NCBI GenBank assembly: GCA_965247565.1
Contig: CBDFHF010000003.1
Span: 1,736,001 to 1,800,000 of the forward strand
Direction of reading: 5' to 3'
Length of the DNA: 64,000 nucleotides
From: CBDFHF01 sp965247565
Lineage (GTDB): Bacteria > Pseudomonadota > Gammaproteobacteria > Methylococcales > Methylomonadaceae
Below, piece after piece: positions 1 through 7,768 of the stretch; within the stretch, counting starts at the first letter, position 1, and every line of letters starts with the position of its first letter. The position numbers were made by a program, and so were the translations under genes. The notes under the pieces are model-generated. The model made no database searches. It worked only from the letters and a program-made list of their open reading frames with translations, and was not told the origin of the DNA.

Positions 1-1
1 T

Positions 2-271
2 TTACCTATCGTACAAAAGCGAAAAAATAGCCCTTATGGCGACAGAGAACGAAACTTTCAGCTTTATCGTCGTGGCCGTTATGTTGAGTTTAATTTGGTA
101 TATGATCGAGGTACACTCTTCGGCCTGCAATCTGGAGGCAGAACAGAATCCATTTTGATGTCAATGCCCCCTGTGGCGCATTGGCAATATAACTGGCAGG
201 CGAAGCCCGGAAGCCCGGAAGCCGCACTTTATAATGAATATTTAAAGCCACAGAATTGGTTGAGGATCTAA
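2..271 (+). CDS. hemF: coproporphyrinogen III oxidase, aerobic (3' end only)
   Basis: Only the last 89 codons are in the window, the gene being cut by its left edge. HemF performs the oxygen-dependent oxidative decarboxylation of coproporphyrinogen III to protoporphyrinogen IX in haem synthesis. The visible part contains the family's conserved C-terminal blocks FNLVYDRGT, LFGLQSGGRTESILMSMPP and the closing WQYNWQAKPGSPEA/YLKPQNWL. The reading frame is open from base 2 to the TAA at 269-271. An open frame on the opposite strand over the same bases is a shadow. Identification is by recalled family motifs; the N-terminal part cannot be judged. Confidence 0.93.
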   Translation, partial: LPIVQKRKNSPYGDRERNFQLYRRGRYVEFNLVYDRGTLFGLQSGGRTESILMSMPPVAHWQYNWQAKPGSPEAALYNEYLKPQNWLRI

Positions 272-399
272 ATACCCTGCGGGTAAAACCAAGAAAAATA
301 ACAAAATGGTTACCTTTTAAGTGACTTGGCTTAGCGATCGCGCTATGCTGATTTGTCAGAATTTGACACTCTAAAATCAACTGGAATATTGATACTTTA

Positions 400-1821
400 A
401 TGGCGCAATCTAGATCTACTGGACTGATCCGTCCGCATAGTTCAACCCTCAACTCCTTGTCGCGTGTTTACGATAGCGCACTAATATTGGGGTCTTTATA
501 TCTAGTAGTTCGATACTATCAAATTACTATAGATATATCATATCTGCTGCCTGGTATAGTGTGCGTCGCTTTGTTCGGAATACTGGCTGAATATAACGGA
601 ATTTATCAAGGTTGGCGTGGCGCACCCTTATTCGATGAGGCCATGCGTATTCTATTTTCATGGCTTGCAAGTTTCGCGTTGGTCGCCTTAGGCATATTCC
701 TTTGGGGTTCACCGGAAATCTATTCTGAAGAGGTTATCAAGCTTTGGTTGCCCTTGGTGCCATTCACAATAATTTTAAGTTACACAATCAAACGAACTTT
801 TTTTTCAGTCCTTAGAAAGCATGGTTTTAACACTAGGGCTTACGCCATTTTAGGTGCGAATCAACTGGGTAAGCGTTTGGTAACTGCAATTGGAAAAATG
901 CCTTGGTTGGGATATGACTTTGTCGGCTATTACGATGACCGGGTCGATAACCCGGAACGTAGACTAACAGATGCCGATATATCCAAAAGAATTATTGGCG
1001 GGTTTCAGGACTTACTGAAAGACGCACAAACAAGAAACATTGATCACATTTACATTACCCTGCCGCTATGTGCGGAGAAACGCATTAGCGAAATGATTCA
1101 GCAATTAGCGGATAGCACGGTATCCGTTAATATTGTTCCTGATTTTTTTACGTTCAACTTGCTACAGTCGAAATGGACGAGCGTGCAAGGTATCCCTGTG
1201 GTCAGTGTTTTTGATACGCCATTCAGTGAGTTCGACGGTTTTATCAAGCGTATTGAAGACTTGGTATTATGTGCCATAATTTTACCATTGATCATTTTAC
1301 CCATGCTGTTAATAGGTATTGGCGTGAAATTGACTTCACCGGGACCCGCGCTATTTAAGCAATTGCGCTATGGTATTAATGGGGAAGAAATTAAGGTTTG
1401 GAAGTTTCGCAGTATGACAGTGACAGAGAACGGGAAAACAGTAAAGCAAGCCACTAAAAATGATGCGCGCATTACACCTTTCGGTGCTTTTTTGCGTCGG
1501 ACGTCATTGGACGAGTTGCCGCAATTTATCAATGTGTTACAAGGTTGTATGTCAGTGGTTGGTCCTAGGCCGCATGCTATTGCTCACAATGAAGAATATC
1601 GTAAGCAGATCCAGGGTTATATGTTGCGTCATAAAGTTAAACCTGGCATAACCGGCCAGGCGCAAGTAAATGGATGTCGAGGAGAAACCGAAACTTTAGA
1701 TAAAATGGAGGCCAGAGTGCATCATGATCTGGAATATATTAAAAAATGGTCGTTATGGCTGGATATAAAAATCATATTTATGACAATTTTTAAGGGTTTT
1801 GTTGGTAATCAGGCTTATTGA
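400..1821 (+). CDS. undecaprenyl-phosphate sugar-1-phosphate transferase (WcaJ/EpsB type)
   Basis: This 473-residue inner-membrane enzyme belongs to the polyprenyl glycosylphosphotransferase family, which transfers a sugar phosphate (usually glucose-1-P) from UDP-sugar to undecaprenyl phosphate and so starts exopolysaccharide repeat-unit assembly. Four N-terminal hydrophobic segments (about residues 25-130) precede a soluble nucleotide-binding-like domain with GANQLGKRL near residue 150. A further membrane segment lies near 290-310, and the C-terminal catalytic domain carries KVWKFRSM (about 332), DELPQFINVLQG and SVVGPRPH (370-392). The ATG at 400 is the first in frame. Its stop overlaps the TTG start of the VanZ-like gene, implying co-transcription. 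The specific sugar cannot be read from sequence. No other polysaccharide genes follow, so this initiator stands alone here. Confidence 0.92.
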   Translation: MAQSRSTGLIRPHSSTLNSLSRVYDSALILGSLYLVVRYYQITIDISYLLPGIVCVALFGILAEYNGIYQGWRGAPLFDEAMRILFSWLASFALVALGIFLWGSPEIYSEEVIKLWLPLVPFTIILSYTIKRTFFSVLRKHGFNTRAYAILGANQLGKRLVTAIGKMPWLGYDFVGYYDDRVDNPERRLTDADISKRIIGGFQDLLKDAQTRNIDHIYITLPLCAEKRISEMIQQLADSTVSVNIVPDFFTFNLLQSKWTSVQGIPVVSVFDTPFSEFDGFIKRIEDLVLCAIILPLIILPMLLIGIGVKLTSPGPALFKQLRYGINGEEIKVWKFRSMTVTENGKTVKQATKNDARITPFGAFLRRTSLDELPQFINVLQGCMSVVGPRPHAIAHNEEYRKQIQGYMLRHKVKPGITGQAQVNGCRGETETLDKMEARVHHDLEYIKKWSLWLDIKIIFMTIFKGFVGNQAY

Positions 1822-2240
1822 TCGTGGCAGCCAGTAAGTCGAATCGGTCAATTAAAACGGTCCTGATACTTATCCTGCTAATTATTGGTTGGATAAGTGC
1901 ATTGTTTATAGAGTCTTCGCAACCGCCACTGCCCTTATTGGGAGAAGTCGCAGGACTTGACAAAGTCGCGCACTTCTTAGCGTTTAGTGGTTTAGGGCTG
2001 TTGGTTTGCGGGTTGTTTTTTACTTTAAGACCAAGGACAGTAATTCCGTTTTTTTCTGCGCCTTTGCTGGTTGTTACCTTGCTTGGCGTTATCGAAGAGT
2101 GCTATCAAATGATGATTCCCACTCGTGCTGCCAGTGTTTGGGACTTGGTGGCAGATGTTTGTGGCGCGTTATTCGCTATTTTTTTAGCCAATCGCATTGC
2201 TCGGTTGAATCGTCTTAACAATCCAATTAGCTCAGGCTAA
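1818..2240 (+). CDS. VanZ-like membrane protein
   Basis: A 140-residue protein with three or four hydrophobic segments. It shows VanZ-family features: DKVAHFLAFSGLG around residues 44-56, an acidic/Gln pair in EECYQMM near 92, and the SVWDLVADVCGAL block near 106. The family is membrane-bound; some members link to glycopeptide resistance or cell-envelope functions, but most, like this one, have no assigned reaction. The start is a TTG whose TTGA overlaps the stop of the preceding glycosylphosphotransferase, so the pair is translationally coupled. VanZ-like genes are often seen next to exopolysaccharide genes, which fits this context. Confidence 0.8.
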   Translation: MIVAASKSNRSIKTVLILILLIIGWISALFIESSQPPLPLLGEVAGLDKVAHFLAFSGLGLLVCGLFFTLRPRTVIPFFSAPLLVVTLLGVIEECYQMMIPTRAASVWDLVADVCGALFAIFLANRIARLNRLNNPISSG

Positions 2241-2296
2241 TTGTACAGAACGCTAGTAAAAGAATTGTCTGTAAATTGCCACTCATTTGTTGGCTA

Positions 2297-2986
2297 TTAC
2301 TTGTTTATAAAGCCGATATAAGCCCGGTATCCAGCAAAAACTGACAGCAGCAAAAAAATTGCACCACTAATCCGGTGTAGCAGTGCTAGGGGCACTCTTT
2401 GCAAAATAGTTCGTCCCGCCCACACCCCTAAAGCTGATGTCGAGGCTAACGCGGTTGTTGATCCCAGCCAGACTGCTAGTGGCAACGCTGTACTGCTCAA
2501 AGCGACTACGGCTAGTTGGGTTTTATCGCCGAATTCTGCCACGGTAATCAGTAAAAAAGTCGTAAAAAATATGCTATGACCACTTTTTTCTTTGATTTCT
2601 GTATCTGTGTCGTCATCTTCTTCAACCCGTAAAGAATGAATACCAAAGGCCGCAAATAATATAGCAACGGCACTTGCAACTATATAGTCTGGTAGCCAAT
2701 TGGCTATGGCGACCCCAAATACTACCGCCAAAGTATTTAAAAGAGCAAAGGCTGCAATAGCTCCAAGCACGACTGGCATGGCGCGATGCCTTGATGCTAA
2801 AGTCATGCACACCAGTTGGCTTTTATCGCCAATTTCAGCGCCGGCAATTAACGCAAAACTGGTCACGGTGGTGGCAGATAACTCCGCAAGGTTACTGGTT
2901 TTAAGCAGTGTCGATAGATATTGTCCGCTATTACCTAGCAGATCGGTAAGATTAGCAGCGTTAAGAAATTGCCGGAACTCATCCAT
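2297..2986 (-). CDS. TMEM165/GDT1 (UPF0016) family cation transporter
   Basis: A 229-residue membrane protein with the two signature motifs of the GDT1/UPF0016 family: EIGDKSQL near residue 51 and EFGDKTQL near residue 153. These acidic motifs form the cation site in the two inverted repeats of the family. Bacterial relatives (MneA and similar) export Mn2+, and eukaryotic ones move Mn2+/Ca2+. Six hydrophobic segments are visible. The two motif halves are separated by an acidic charged linker (VEEDDDTDTEIKEKSG). It lies 57 bp downstream of the ZIP transporter on the same strand. The upstream gap is too short for a yybP-ykoY manganese riboswitch and I do not see one. Confidence 0.88.
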   Translation of the reverse strand: MDEFRQFLNAANLTDLLGNSGQYLSTLLKTSNLAELSATTVTSFALIAGAEIGDKSQLVCMTLASRHRAMPVVLGAIAAFALLNTLAVVFGVAIANWLPDYIVASAVAILFAAFGIHSLRVEEDDDTDTEIKEKSGHSIFFTTFLLITVAEFGDKTQLAVVALSSTALPLAVWLGSTTALASTSALGVWAGRTILQRVPLALLHRISGAIFLLLSVFAGYRAYIGFINK

Positions 2987-3043
2987 ATGAAAAAAGTGTG
3001 TAAATGTTCAGAATATTAAAAAACTACTATTCGCTAGGCTTCT

Positions 3044-3991
3044 TCAGCTAAGCATATTGTCTAGCGTCATCATAATGATAAAGCCAATCATTAACGCAAA
3101 AGTTGCGTAGCGTGAACGGCCATTGCTATGAGTTTCAGGAATTATTTCCTCACTGATCACGAACAACATGGCCCCAGCGGCAAAGCCCATGGCAATAGGT
3201 AAAATGGGCGAAAATACGGTGACCATGGTAATGCCTAATAGTCCGCCTACAGGTTCAACCAAGCCAGTTAAGGTTGCTATACCCACCGCTCTCCATTTGT
3301 TATAGCCCAAGCCAACTAAAGGTAGCGCGACAGCTAAGCCTTCAGGGATATTTTGCAAGGCAATAGCTATGGCTAACACGATGCCGTTTTTCATTTCTCC
3401 AGAACCAAAACTAACGCCGACCGACATGCCCTCTGGAAAATTATGGATAGTGATCGCTATGATAAATAGCCAGACTTTTTTTAAAGAATTGAGATGGGTG
3501 TCAGAAACTGAATCAAAATGGATATGGGGTAACTGTTTGTCCGCGTAGTGAAGAAATAGTGCGCCTAGCAACATGCCTATGGATACGATGTAAATGCCTT
3601 TGCCGGGCCAGATTTGGTTCCCGAAATCCAACCCTGGGACTAATAGAGAAAATGCTGTGGCCGCCAGCATAACCCCTGCAGCGCCACCCAGCATGCTGTT
3701 GAACAGGTTGTTTGAGATATTTTTAAAGAACAGCGCCGGGAGTGCCCCAACACCAGTCGCCAGGCCTGCTAAAATGCTGGCAAGAAAACCAATAACAACA
3801 ACTTTGCCAAAAATAAGGTACAAAAGCCCGAATACCAGTATTTGAGATAACAAAAACAATCCCGCCACCGTCAACCCGCGTTGAAGGGGAGGCAACGCCA
3901 AGAGCTTTTGGTAGCGTTCGCTGGTTTTTATCTTTGCTAACTGATTTCCTACATAACCTTGTAATTGAGCTGCAATGTTTGTTGTTGTCAT
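3044..3991 (-). CDS. ZIP family divalent metal transporter (ZupT-like)
   Basis: A 315-residue inner-membrane protein of the ZIP family, which brings Zn2+, Fe2+, Mn2+ and related ions into the cytoplasm. The binuclear metal-site motifs of transmembrane segments 4 and 5 are present as HNFPEGMSVGV (about 182) and ALQNIPEGLAVALPL (about 213). The N-terminal 45 residues are hydrophilic and positively charged, longer than in E. coli ZupT. The C-terminal EEIIPETH is also typical. It is followed 57 bp later on the same strand by the GDT1-family transporter, so an uptake and a probable export protein for overlapping metals sit side by side. Confidence 0.88.
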   Translation of the reverse strand: MTTTNIAAQLQGYVGNQLAKIKTSERYQKLLALPPLQRGLTVAGLFLLSQILVFGLLYLIFGKVVVIGFLASILAGLATGVGALPALFFKNISNNLFNSMLGGAAGVMLAATAFSLLVPGLDFGNQIWPGKGIYIVSIGMLLGALFLHYADKQLPHIHFDSVSDTHLNSLKKVWLFIIAITIHNFPEGMSVGVSFGSGEMKNGIVLAIAIALQNIPEGLAVALPLVGLGYNKWRAVGIATLTGLVEPVGGLLGITMVTVFSPILPIAMGFAAGAMLFVISEEIIPETHSNGRSRYATFALMIGFIIMMTLDNMLS

Positions 3992-4329
3992 TATGATTGC
4001 CTGTGGTTGTTTGGGTTTAAGGGCAAATGCCCTGGCATTATAGCTAAACTTTAGGGTGAGGCAGGAAAAAACGGATGAGATAGTCTGATCGAAAAAGCTA
4101 GATGTTGCTGGAGTTTTAGGACTATTTCCTTAAACCTACCTTGAGCTATTTCATTTACACTCTTTTGAAAACCCTTTCATCCCGGGGCAGTCTTTCCGGA
4201 TTTCCGCTAAGCGTCTGCGGGTTTGACACTTGCCCACTAAAGGCTTTGACGAGGCTCTGGTGAGCTATGCAAAGCTAGATTAAGAATTTTGGCTTTTTTA
4301 AGCCTTGATTCTCCAGAGCTAGTGCTGAA
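3992..4329. other. intergenic gap of 338 bp, no gene recognised
   Basis: Between the start of the ZIP gene and the end of trmL. No open frame with coding character or RNA gene was recognised. A short imperfect hairpin (GGCTTTTTTAAGCC, near 4291-4304) lies downstream of trmL and could be a weak terminator on the minus strand. Longer complementary hexamers CTCTGG and CCAGAG surround it. Confidence 0.4.
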
Positions 4330-4794
4330 TTATTTTCCACCACAAAACTGTTGTTGGCGCCAAGCCTCGTAGCTAATAATAGCTACAGCATTGGATAGAT
4401 TGAGGCTTCTGTTGTTTGGCATCATTGGAATTCTTAGCCGGAGGTCAGTTCCTATGTTGTTAAGTATTTCAAAGGGAAGTCCTGACGTTTCAGATCCGAA
4501 TAGAAATACATCATCAGGTTGGTAGTTAGTTTTATCGTAAGCTTGGCCGCCCTTAGTAGTAATGGCAAAGATCCTTTTCCCTTGCATGGCGGTTACGAAT
4601 TCTAAATAGTTGGGGTACTTAGACACCTTAGCGAGATCGTGATAATCAAGCCCCGCTCTACGAAGATTTTTTTCCACTAAATCAAAGCCTAAGGGCTCTA
4701 TTAGGTGTAAATTGCAGCCATTGTTGGCAACCAAGCGAATAATATTGCCAGTATTGGGTGGTACTTGTGGCTCAAAGAGGGCAATATGAAACAT
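4330..4794 (-). CDS. trmL: tRNA (cytidine/uridine-34 2'-O-)-methyltransferase
   Basis: A 154-residue SPOUT-class enzyme that methylates the ribose of the wobble base in tRNA-Leu isoacceptors using S-adenosylmethionine. Motifs: PQVPPNTGNIIRL near residue 9, NGCNLHLIEPLGF near 25, FLFGSETSGLP near 97, and RIPMMPNNRSLNLSNAVAI near 122, which forms the trefoil knot and dimer interface. Length equals the E. coli protein (157 aa). It is the last gene of a minus-strand cluster gpsA-trmL, with a 36 bp gap after gpsA. Confidence 0.93.
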   Translation of the reverse strand: MFHIALFEPQVPPNTGNIIRLVANNGCNLHLIEPLGFDLVEKNLRRAGLDYHDLAKVSKYPNYLEFVTAMQGKRIFAITTKGGQAYDKTNYQPDDVFLFGSETSGLPFEILNNIGTDLRLRIPMMPNNRSLNLSNAVAIISYEAWRQQQFCGGK

Positions 4795-4830
4795 GATAGT
4801 TTTGTAGAAAAATCCGTTTAATCTAGAGGG

Positions 4831-5838
4831 TCAAGCTTGCTTGAGTTCTGGTTTTTGCTCGCGAGCTAATAAATTTTGTACTGCAATTAAGGGATCTAGG
4901 TTTTCGTACAAGACTTTGTAAGTTTGTTCGGTGATAGGCATCTCAATGCCGTATCTTTGAGCAAGTAAGTAGGTTTCTTTTGCTGCTGAGATGCCTTCGA
5001 TTTCTTGGTTAATAGTCTGCGCAGCAAGTATTCGGTCCTGGCCTTCGCCCAATGCCAAACCGAAGCGTCTGTTTCTAGATTGGTTGTCTGTGCAGGTAAG
5101 AATTAAATCGCCTAGACCGGCAAGTCCCATAAAGGTCTCTTGTTTGCCGCCAAGTTTAATACCCAGTCTGATTGTTTCATTGAGACCGCGGGTAATCAGG
5201 GCGGCTCGCGTGTTAGCTCCGAAGCCGAGACCATCAGCTATGCCCGCCGCTATAGCTAGCACATTTTTAACGGCACCCCCAACTTCTACGCCAATAACAT
5301 CGGGGCTTGTGTAAGTGCGGAAATTGCCGCCGTGCAATAGCTCGGCGAGTTCGTTGGCGAACACTGCATTTGCTGAGGCGATGGTGATTGCAGTGGGTAG
5401 GTTTGCGGCTACCTCTCCGGCAAAAGTAGGACCAGAAAGGATGGCTGCGGGGGTTTGTGGCGTAAAGTTACCAGCCACCAGTTCATGCAGTAGGGATCCG
5501 GTATCAGGATTAAAGCCTTTGGTCGCCCAAGCAATTTTTATGTTATCTGGCGCATGAGCTTTTAGCTTTACTAAAGTGTCTTTAAAGGCATGACTGGGAA
5601 CTGCAATCAATACTAACTGACTGAAGGCGGCCGCCTCTGCAAGGTCGCAGGTGATCCTGAGATTCTCTGGAAAAGATAAGCCTTTGAGGTAGCGCTTATT
5701 TTGACGATCTTGTGCTAAATCATGGTAGTGACTTGAATTATGCGTCCATAGCAATGTTTGGCAGCCATTTCTAGCTGCCAAGATTGCAAGGGCTGTTCCC
5801 CATGAGCCAGCGCCGAGGATGGCGATTCTGTTGCTCAT
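4831..5838 (-). CDS. gpsA: glycerol-3-phosphate dehydrogenase [NAD(P)+]
   Basis: A 335-residue cytosolic enzyme reducing dihydroxyacetone phosphate to sn-glycerol-3-phosphate for phospholipid synthesis. The N-terminal Rossmann motif GAGSWGTALA starts at residue 8. ATKGF (about 106), LSGPTFAGEVA (about 134), the catalytic-lysine region GAVKNVLAI (about 187) and GLGDLILTC (about 241) are all intact. It starts 7 bp after the stop of secB on the same strand, the usual secB-gpsA order of Gammaproteobacteria. Confidence 0.96.
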   Translation of the reverse strand: MSNRIAILGAGSWGTALAILAARNGCQTLLWTHNSSHYHDLAQDRQNKRYLKGLSFPENLRITCDLAEAAAFSQLVLIAVPSHAFKDTLVKLKAHAPDNIKIAWATKGFNPDTGSLLHELVAGNFTPQTPAAILSGPTFAGEVAANLPTAITIASANAVFANELAELLHGGNFRTYTSPDVIGVEVGGAVKNVLAIAAGIADGLGFGANTRAALITRGLNETIRLGIKLGGKQETFMGLAGLGDLILTCTDNQSRNRRFGLALGEGQDRILAAQTINQEIEGISAAKETYLLAQRYGIEMPITEQTYKVLYENLDPLIAVQNLLAREQKPELKQA

Positions 5839-5845
5839 TCAGCAC

Positions 5846-6316
5846 TTAGTTGATGGTTTCTGAGCTGGCGGGTGATTGTTGAAGCTGTTGCATGTGTTGG
5901 GCGTATAAGGCGTCAAAGTTTACAGGCGCTAACAAGAGTTGTGGAAAACCACCTTTGGCAACCAAATCTGAAATCGCTTCTCGCGCGTAGGGGAATAGTA
6001 TGTTGGGGCAGAAACTGCCCAGCATTGGCCCCATTTCTTGCTCATTAAAACCGCCCAAAGCAAAAATTCCGGCTTGAACGACTTCGACTAGATAGGCGGT
6101 AGTATCACCACTTTTGACGGTTATAGTAACGGTCAGGGCAACTTCGTAAAGTGAATTTTCTAAGGTTGTGGCGTTAGTGCCTAAATTGAAATCGACAGCA
6201 GGTTCCCATTTTTCGGTAAATATTTTGGGTGAGTTTGGGGTTTCAAAAGACATGTCTTTTGTATAGATTTTTTGGATAGCAAATTGTTTTTCTACGGTGT
6301 TGTTTTCTTCAGACAT
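5846..6316 (-). CDS. secB: protein-export chaperone SecB
   Basis: A 156-residue protein of the tetrameric SecB family, which holds precursor proteins unfolded and hands them to SecA. Recognisable blocks are FAIQKIYTKDMSFETPNSPKIF (split here around residue 12), VALTVTITVKSGDTTAYLVEV and the helical region LFPYAREAISDLVAKGGFPQLLLAPVNF. Neighbours are a membrane rhodanese upstream and gpsA 7 bp downstream. In many Gammaproteobacteria grxC sits between the rhodanese and secB; it is absent here. Confidence 0.96.
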   Translation of the reverse strand: MSEENNTVEKQFAIQKIYTKDMSFETPNSPKIFTEKWEPAVDFNLGTNATTLENSLYEVALTVTITVKSGDTTAYLVEVVQAGIFALGGFNEQEMGPMLGSFCPNILFPYAREAISDLVAKGGFPQLLLAPVNFDALYAQHMQQLQQSPASSETIN

Positions 6317-6379
6317 AATTTTTTTGAGGTGAGTTAAGAATTTAGTGAGTTTTTAAAAGCAGTTCTTGCTGTGATCGGG

Positions 6380-6823
6380 TTACTTTTTTTGTTTGCCTGA
6401 CGTCTTAACCGGCAGCTTGTAGTCATCTTCCCAGGCTTGCATACCTCCAGTGATAACGAACACTTGGTCAAAGCCGGCTTTAGTTAATATCTTTCCTGCT
6501 GAGGCAGAGCGAGATCCAGATTGGCAGGCAACTAAAATAGGTGTACTTTTTTGGGATTCTAACTTCGATAGTTGCTCAGACAGTTTGCTAAGGGGAGTAT
6601 TGATAGCGTTTTCAATGTGCTTTTGGCTAAACTCATCAGGTTCACGAACATCCAGAATCAAGGTGTCAGTGGTATTCATTTTACTCACCGCAAGTAACGG
6701 CGAGATCGATGTATACTTCTTGAATGCGCTATCGAATAATTCTTGTATTAACAAAAAAGTGACGACAGCCAAGGCAAGTGTTAGTACGTAGTGGTTTAAA
6801 ATGAATTCTATATAGCGGTCCAT
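6380..6823 (-). CDS. membrane-anchored rhodanese-like sulfurtransferase (YibN type)
   Basis: A 147-residue protein with one N-terminal membrane segment (about residues 9-26) and a single rhodanese domain. The active-site loop is ACQSGSRSAS around residue 100, with the catalytic cysteine and the CxxGxR pattern intact. Earlier, LDVREPDEFSQKHIENAINTP is the usual CH2A region. It probably carries persulfide sulfur near the membrane. It lies 34 bp downstream of an ArsR-type regulator on the same strand and 63 bp before secB, equivalent to E. coli yibN beside secB. The regulator next door raises the possibility of control by reactive sulfur. Confidence 0.88.
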   Translation of the reverse strand: MDRYIEFILNHYVLTLALAVVTFLLIQELFDSAFKKYTSISPLLAVSKMNTTDTLILDVREPDEFSQKHIENAINTPLSKLSEQLSKLESQKSTPILVACQSGSRSASAGKILTKAGFDQVFVITGGMQAWEDDYKLPVKTSGKQKK

Positions 6824-6857
6824 GAATTAAGTTTATTTGAAGGTGAGGGAAATAAAG

Positions 6858-7172
6858 TCAGTGGGTAGAACAAAATACGTCGCGCATCATTTTTATAAGC
6901 TGTAAAACACGCGCATCACCAATGAAATAATAAACGCGGTTGGCTTCTTTTTTGCTGTCAAGTATGTTTTTTTCTCTGAGGATAGCTAAATGTTGAGATA
7001 TATTGCTCTGGCTGGTGCCAACCCGTTCGACAATCTCTTGCACGCTGATTGACTCAGTGCCTAGTACGCAAAGAATTTTCAATCGTAAAGGGTGGGACAT
7101 GGCTTTTAAGCAACGGGCGGCTCTGTTAATATCAGAATCATCAAAAAAAATGTGTTTGTCTTTGGCTTCCAT
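6858..7172 (-). CDS. ArsR-family transcriptional regulator, possible persulfide sensor
   Basis: A 104-residue winged-helix repressor. Recognition helix region is VGTSQSNISQHLAILRE (about 51-67) and the wing is KKEANRVYYFIG. It has no ArsR metal motif ELCVCDL in helix 3. Instead cysteines fall at residues 21, 35 (KILCVLG) and 101 (DVFCSTH near the C-terminus). The 35/101 pair is 66 residues apart, the same spacing as the redox cysteines of SqrR (41/107) and BigR (42/108), which sense persulfide and control sulfide-oxidation and rhodanese genes. The gene precedes a rhodanese on the same strand. The sensor role is inference from cysteine spacing and context. Confidence 0.85.
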   Translation of the reverse strand: MEAKDKHIFFDDSDINRAARCLKAMSHPLRLKILCVLGTESISVQEIVERVGTSQSNISQHLAILREKNILDSKKEANRVYYFIGDARVLQLIKMMRDVFCSTH

Positions 7173-7411
7173 ACAAAAATTTCATGTGGTGGTTTGTTGT
7201 GGCGAATTCTAATAGCAAAGAACCGGTAGGTAATAATTTATGCACAACTGTTGCAAACGTGTATTAATATAATAACAGCTAACTTGCTTTGGTCTGATTG
7301 TTATAAGCTAAAAATCAGCAAATTTCGCGAGATAATACATGATTTCTAATCGTTTCGGGTAGCCGCAGAATACTATAATCATCGTATTAGGGTAAATCAA
7401 AATATGTTGAA

Positions 7412-7768
7412 CGGCCAAAGCCTTTGGTGTTGTTAATTCTTGATGGGTTCGGGTACTTGTTAGAAAAACATAATAATTTAATAGCCATGGCTAATACAGC
7501 ATGCTGGGATAAGCTGCAAAATGACTACTCTATGGGCTTATTGGATTGCGCGGGTGCCGCCTCGTCACAAGTTTATGAGCAAATGCCAATAACAGCCAAT
7601 CTCCATACTATTGAACAAATGCTCGGTGATGAAGGTCATCTCCAAGCTGACCATGCTATCAACCCAGTGCTTTTGATTCATGTAGGTGGTGGGGGTGCTC
7701 CGTCCTTTAAAATGCGGCCAGTCTATTTGGCATCGCCGACTGTGCGAGCAATGCCGGTTAATTTCTGA
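7412..7768 (+). pseudogene. gpmI: remnant of cofactor-independent phosphoglycerate mutase
   Basis: The frame reads RPKPLVLLILDGFGY followed by ANTACWDKL, which is the N-terminus of GpmI including its first metal-binding Asp. It then jumps to ITANLHTIEQM and ADHAINPVLLIHVG, which match the GpmI C-terminus (normally TADHGNAEQM and HTxNPVPLIYVG). About 119 codons remain of the usual 510, so roughly three quarters of the gene is gone. The ATG at 7404 is out of frame with the RPKP sequence, consistent with a lost base, and the catalytic DHGN is mutated to NLHT. Its stop is immediately followed by the envC ATG, preserving the usual gpmI-envC-ctpA order. A small independent protein from the ATG/GTG starts inside cannot be excluded but looks unlikely. 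Confidence 0.82.

Noticed and set aside
2987..3043. yybP-ykoY manganese riboswitch before the GDT1-family gene
   Set aside because: The space is 57 bp, too short for the riboswitch fold.
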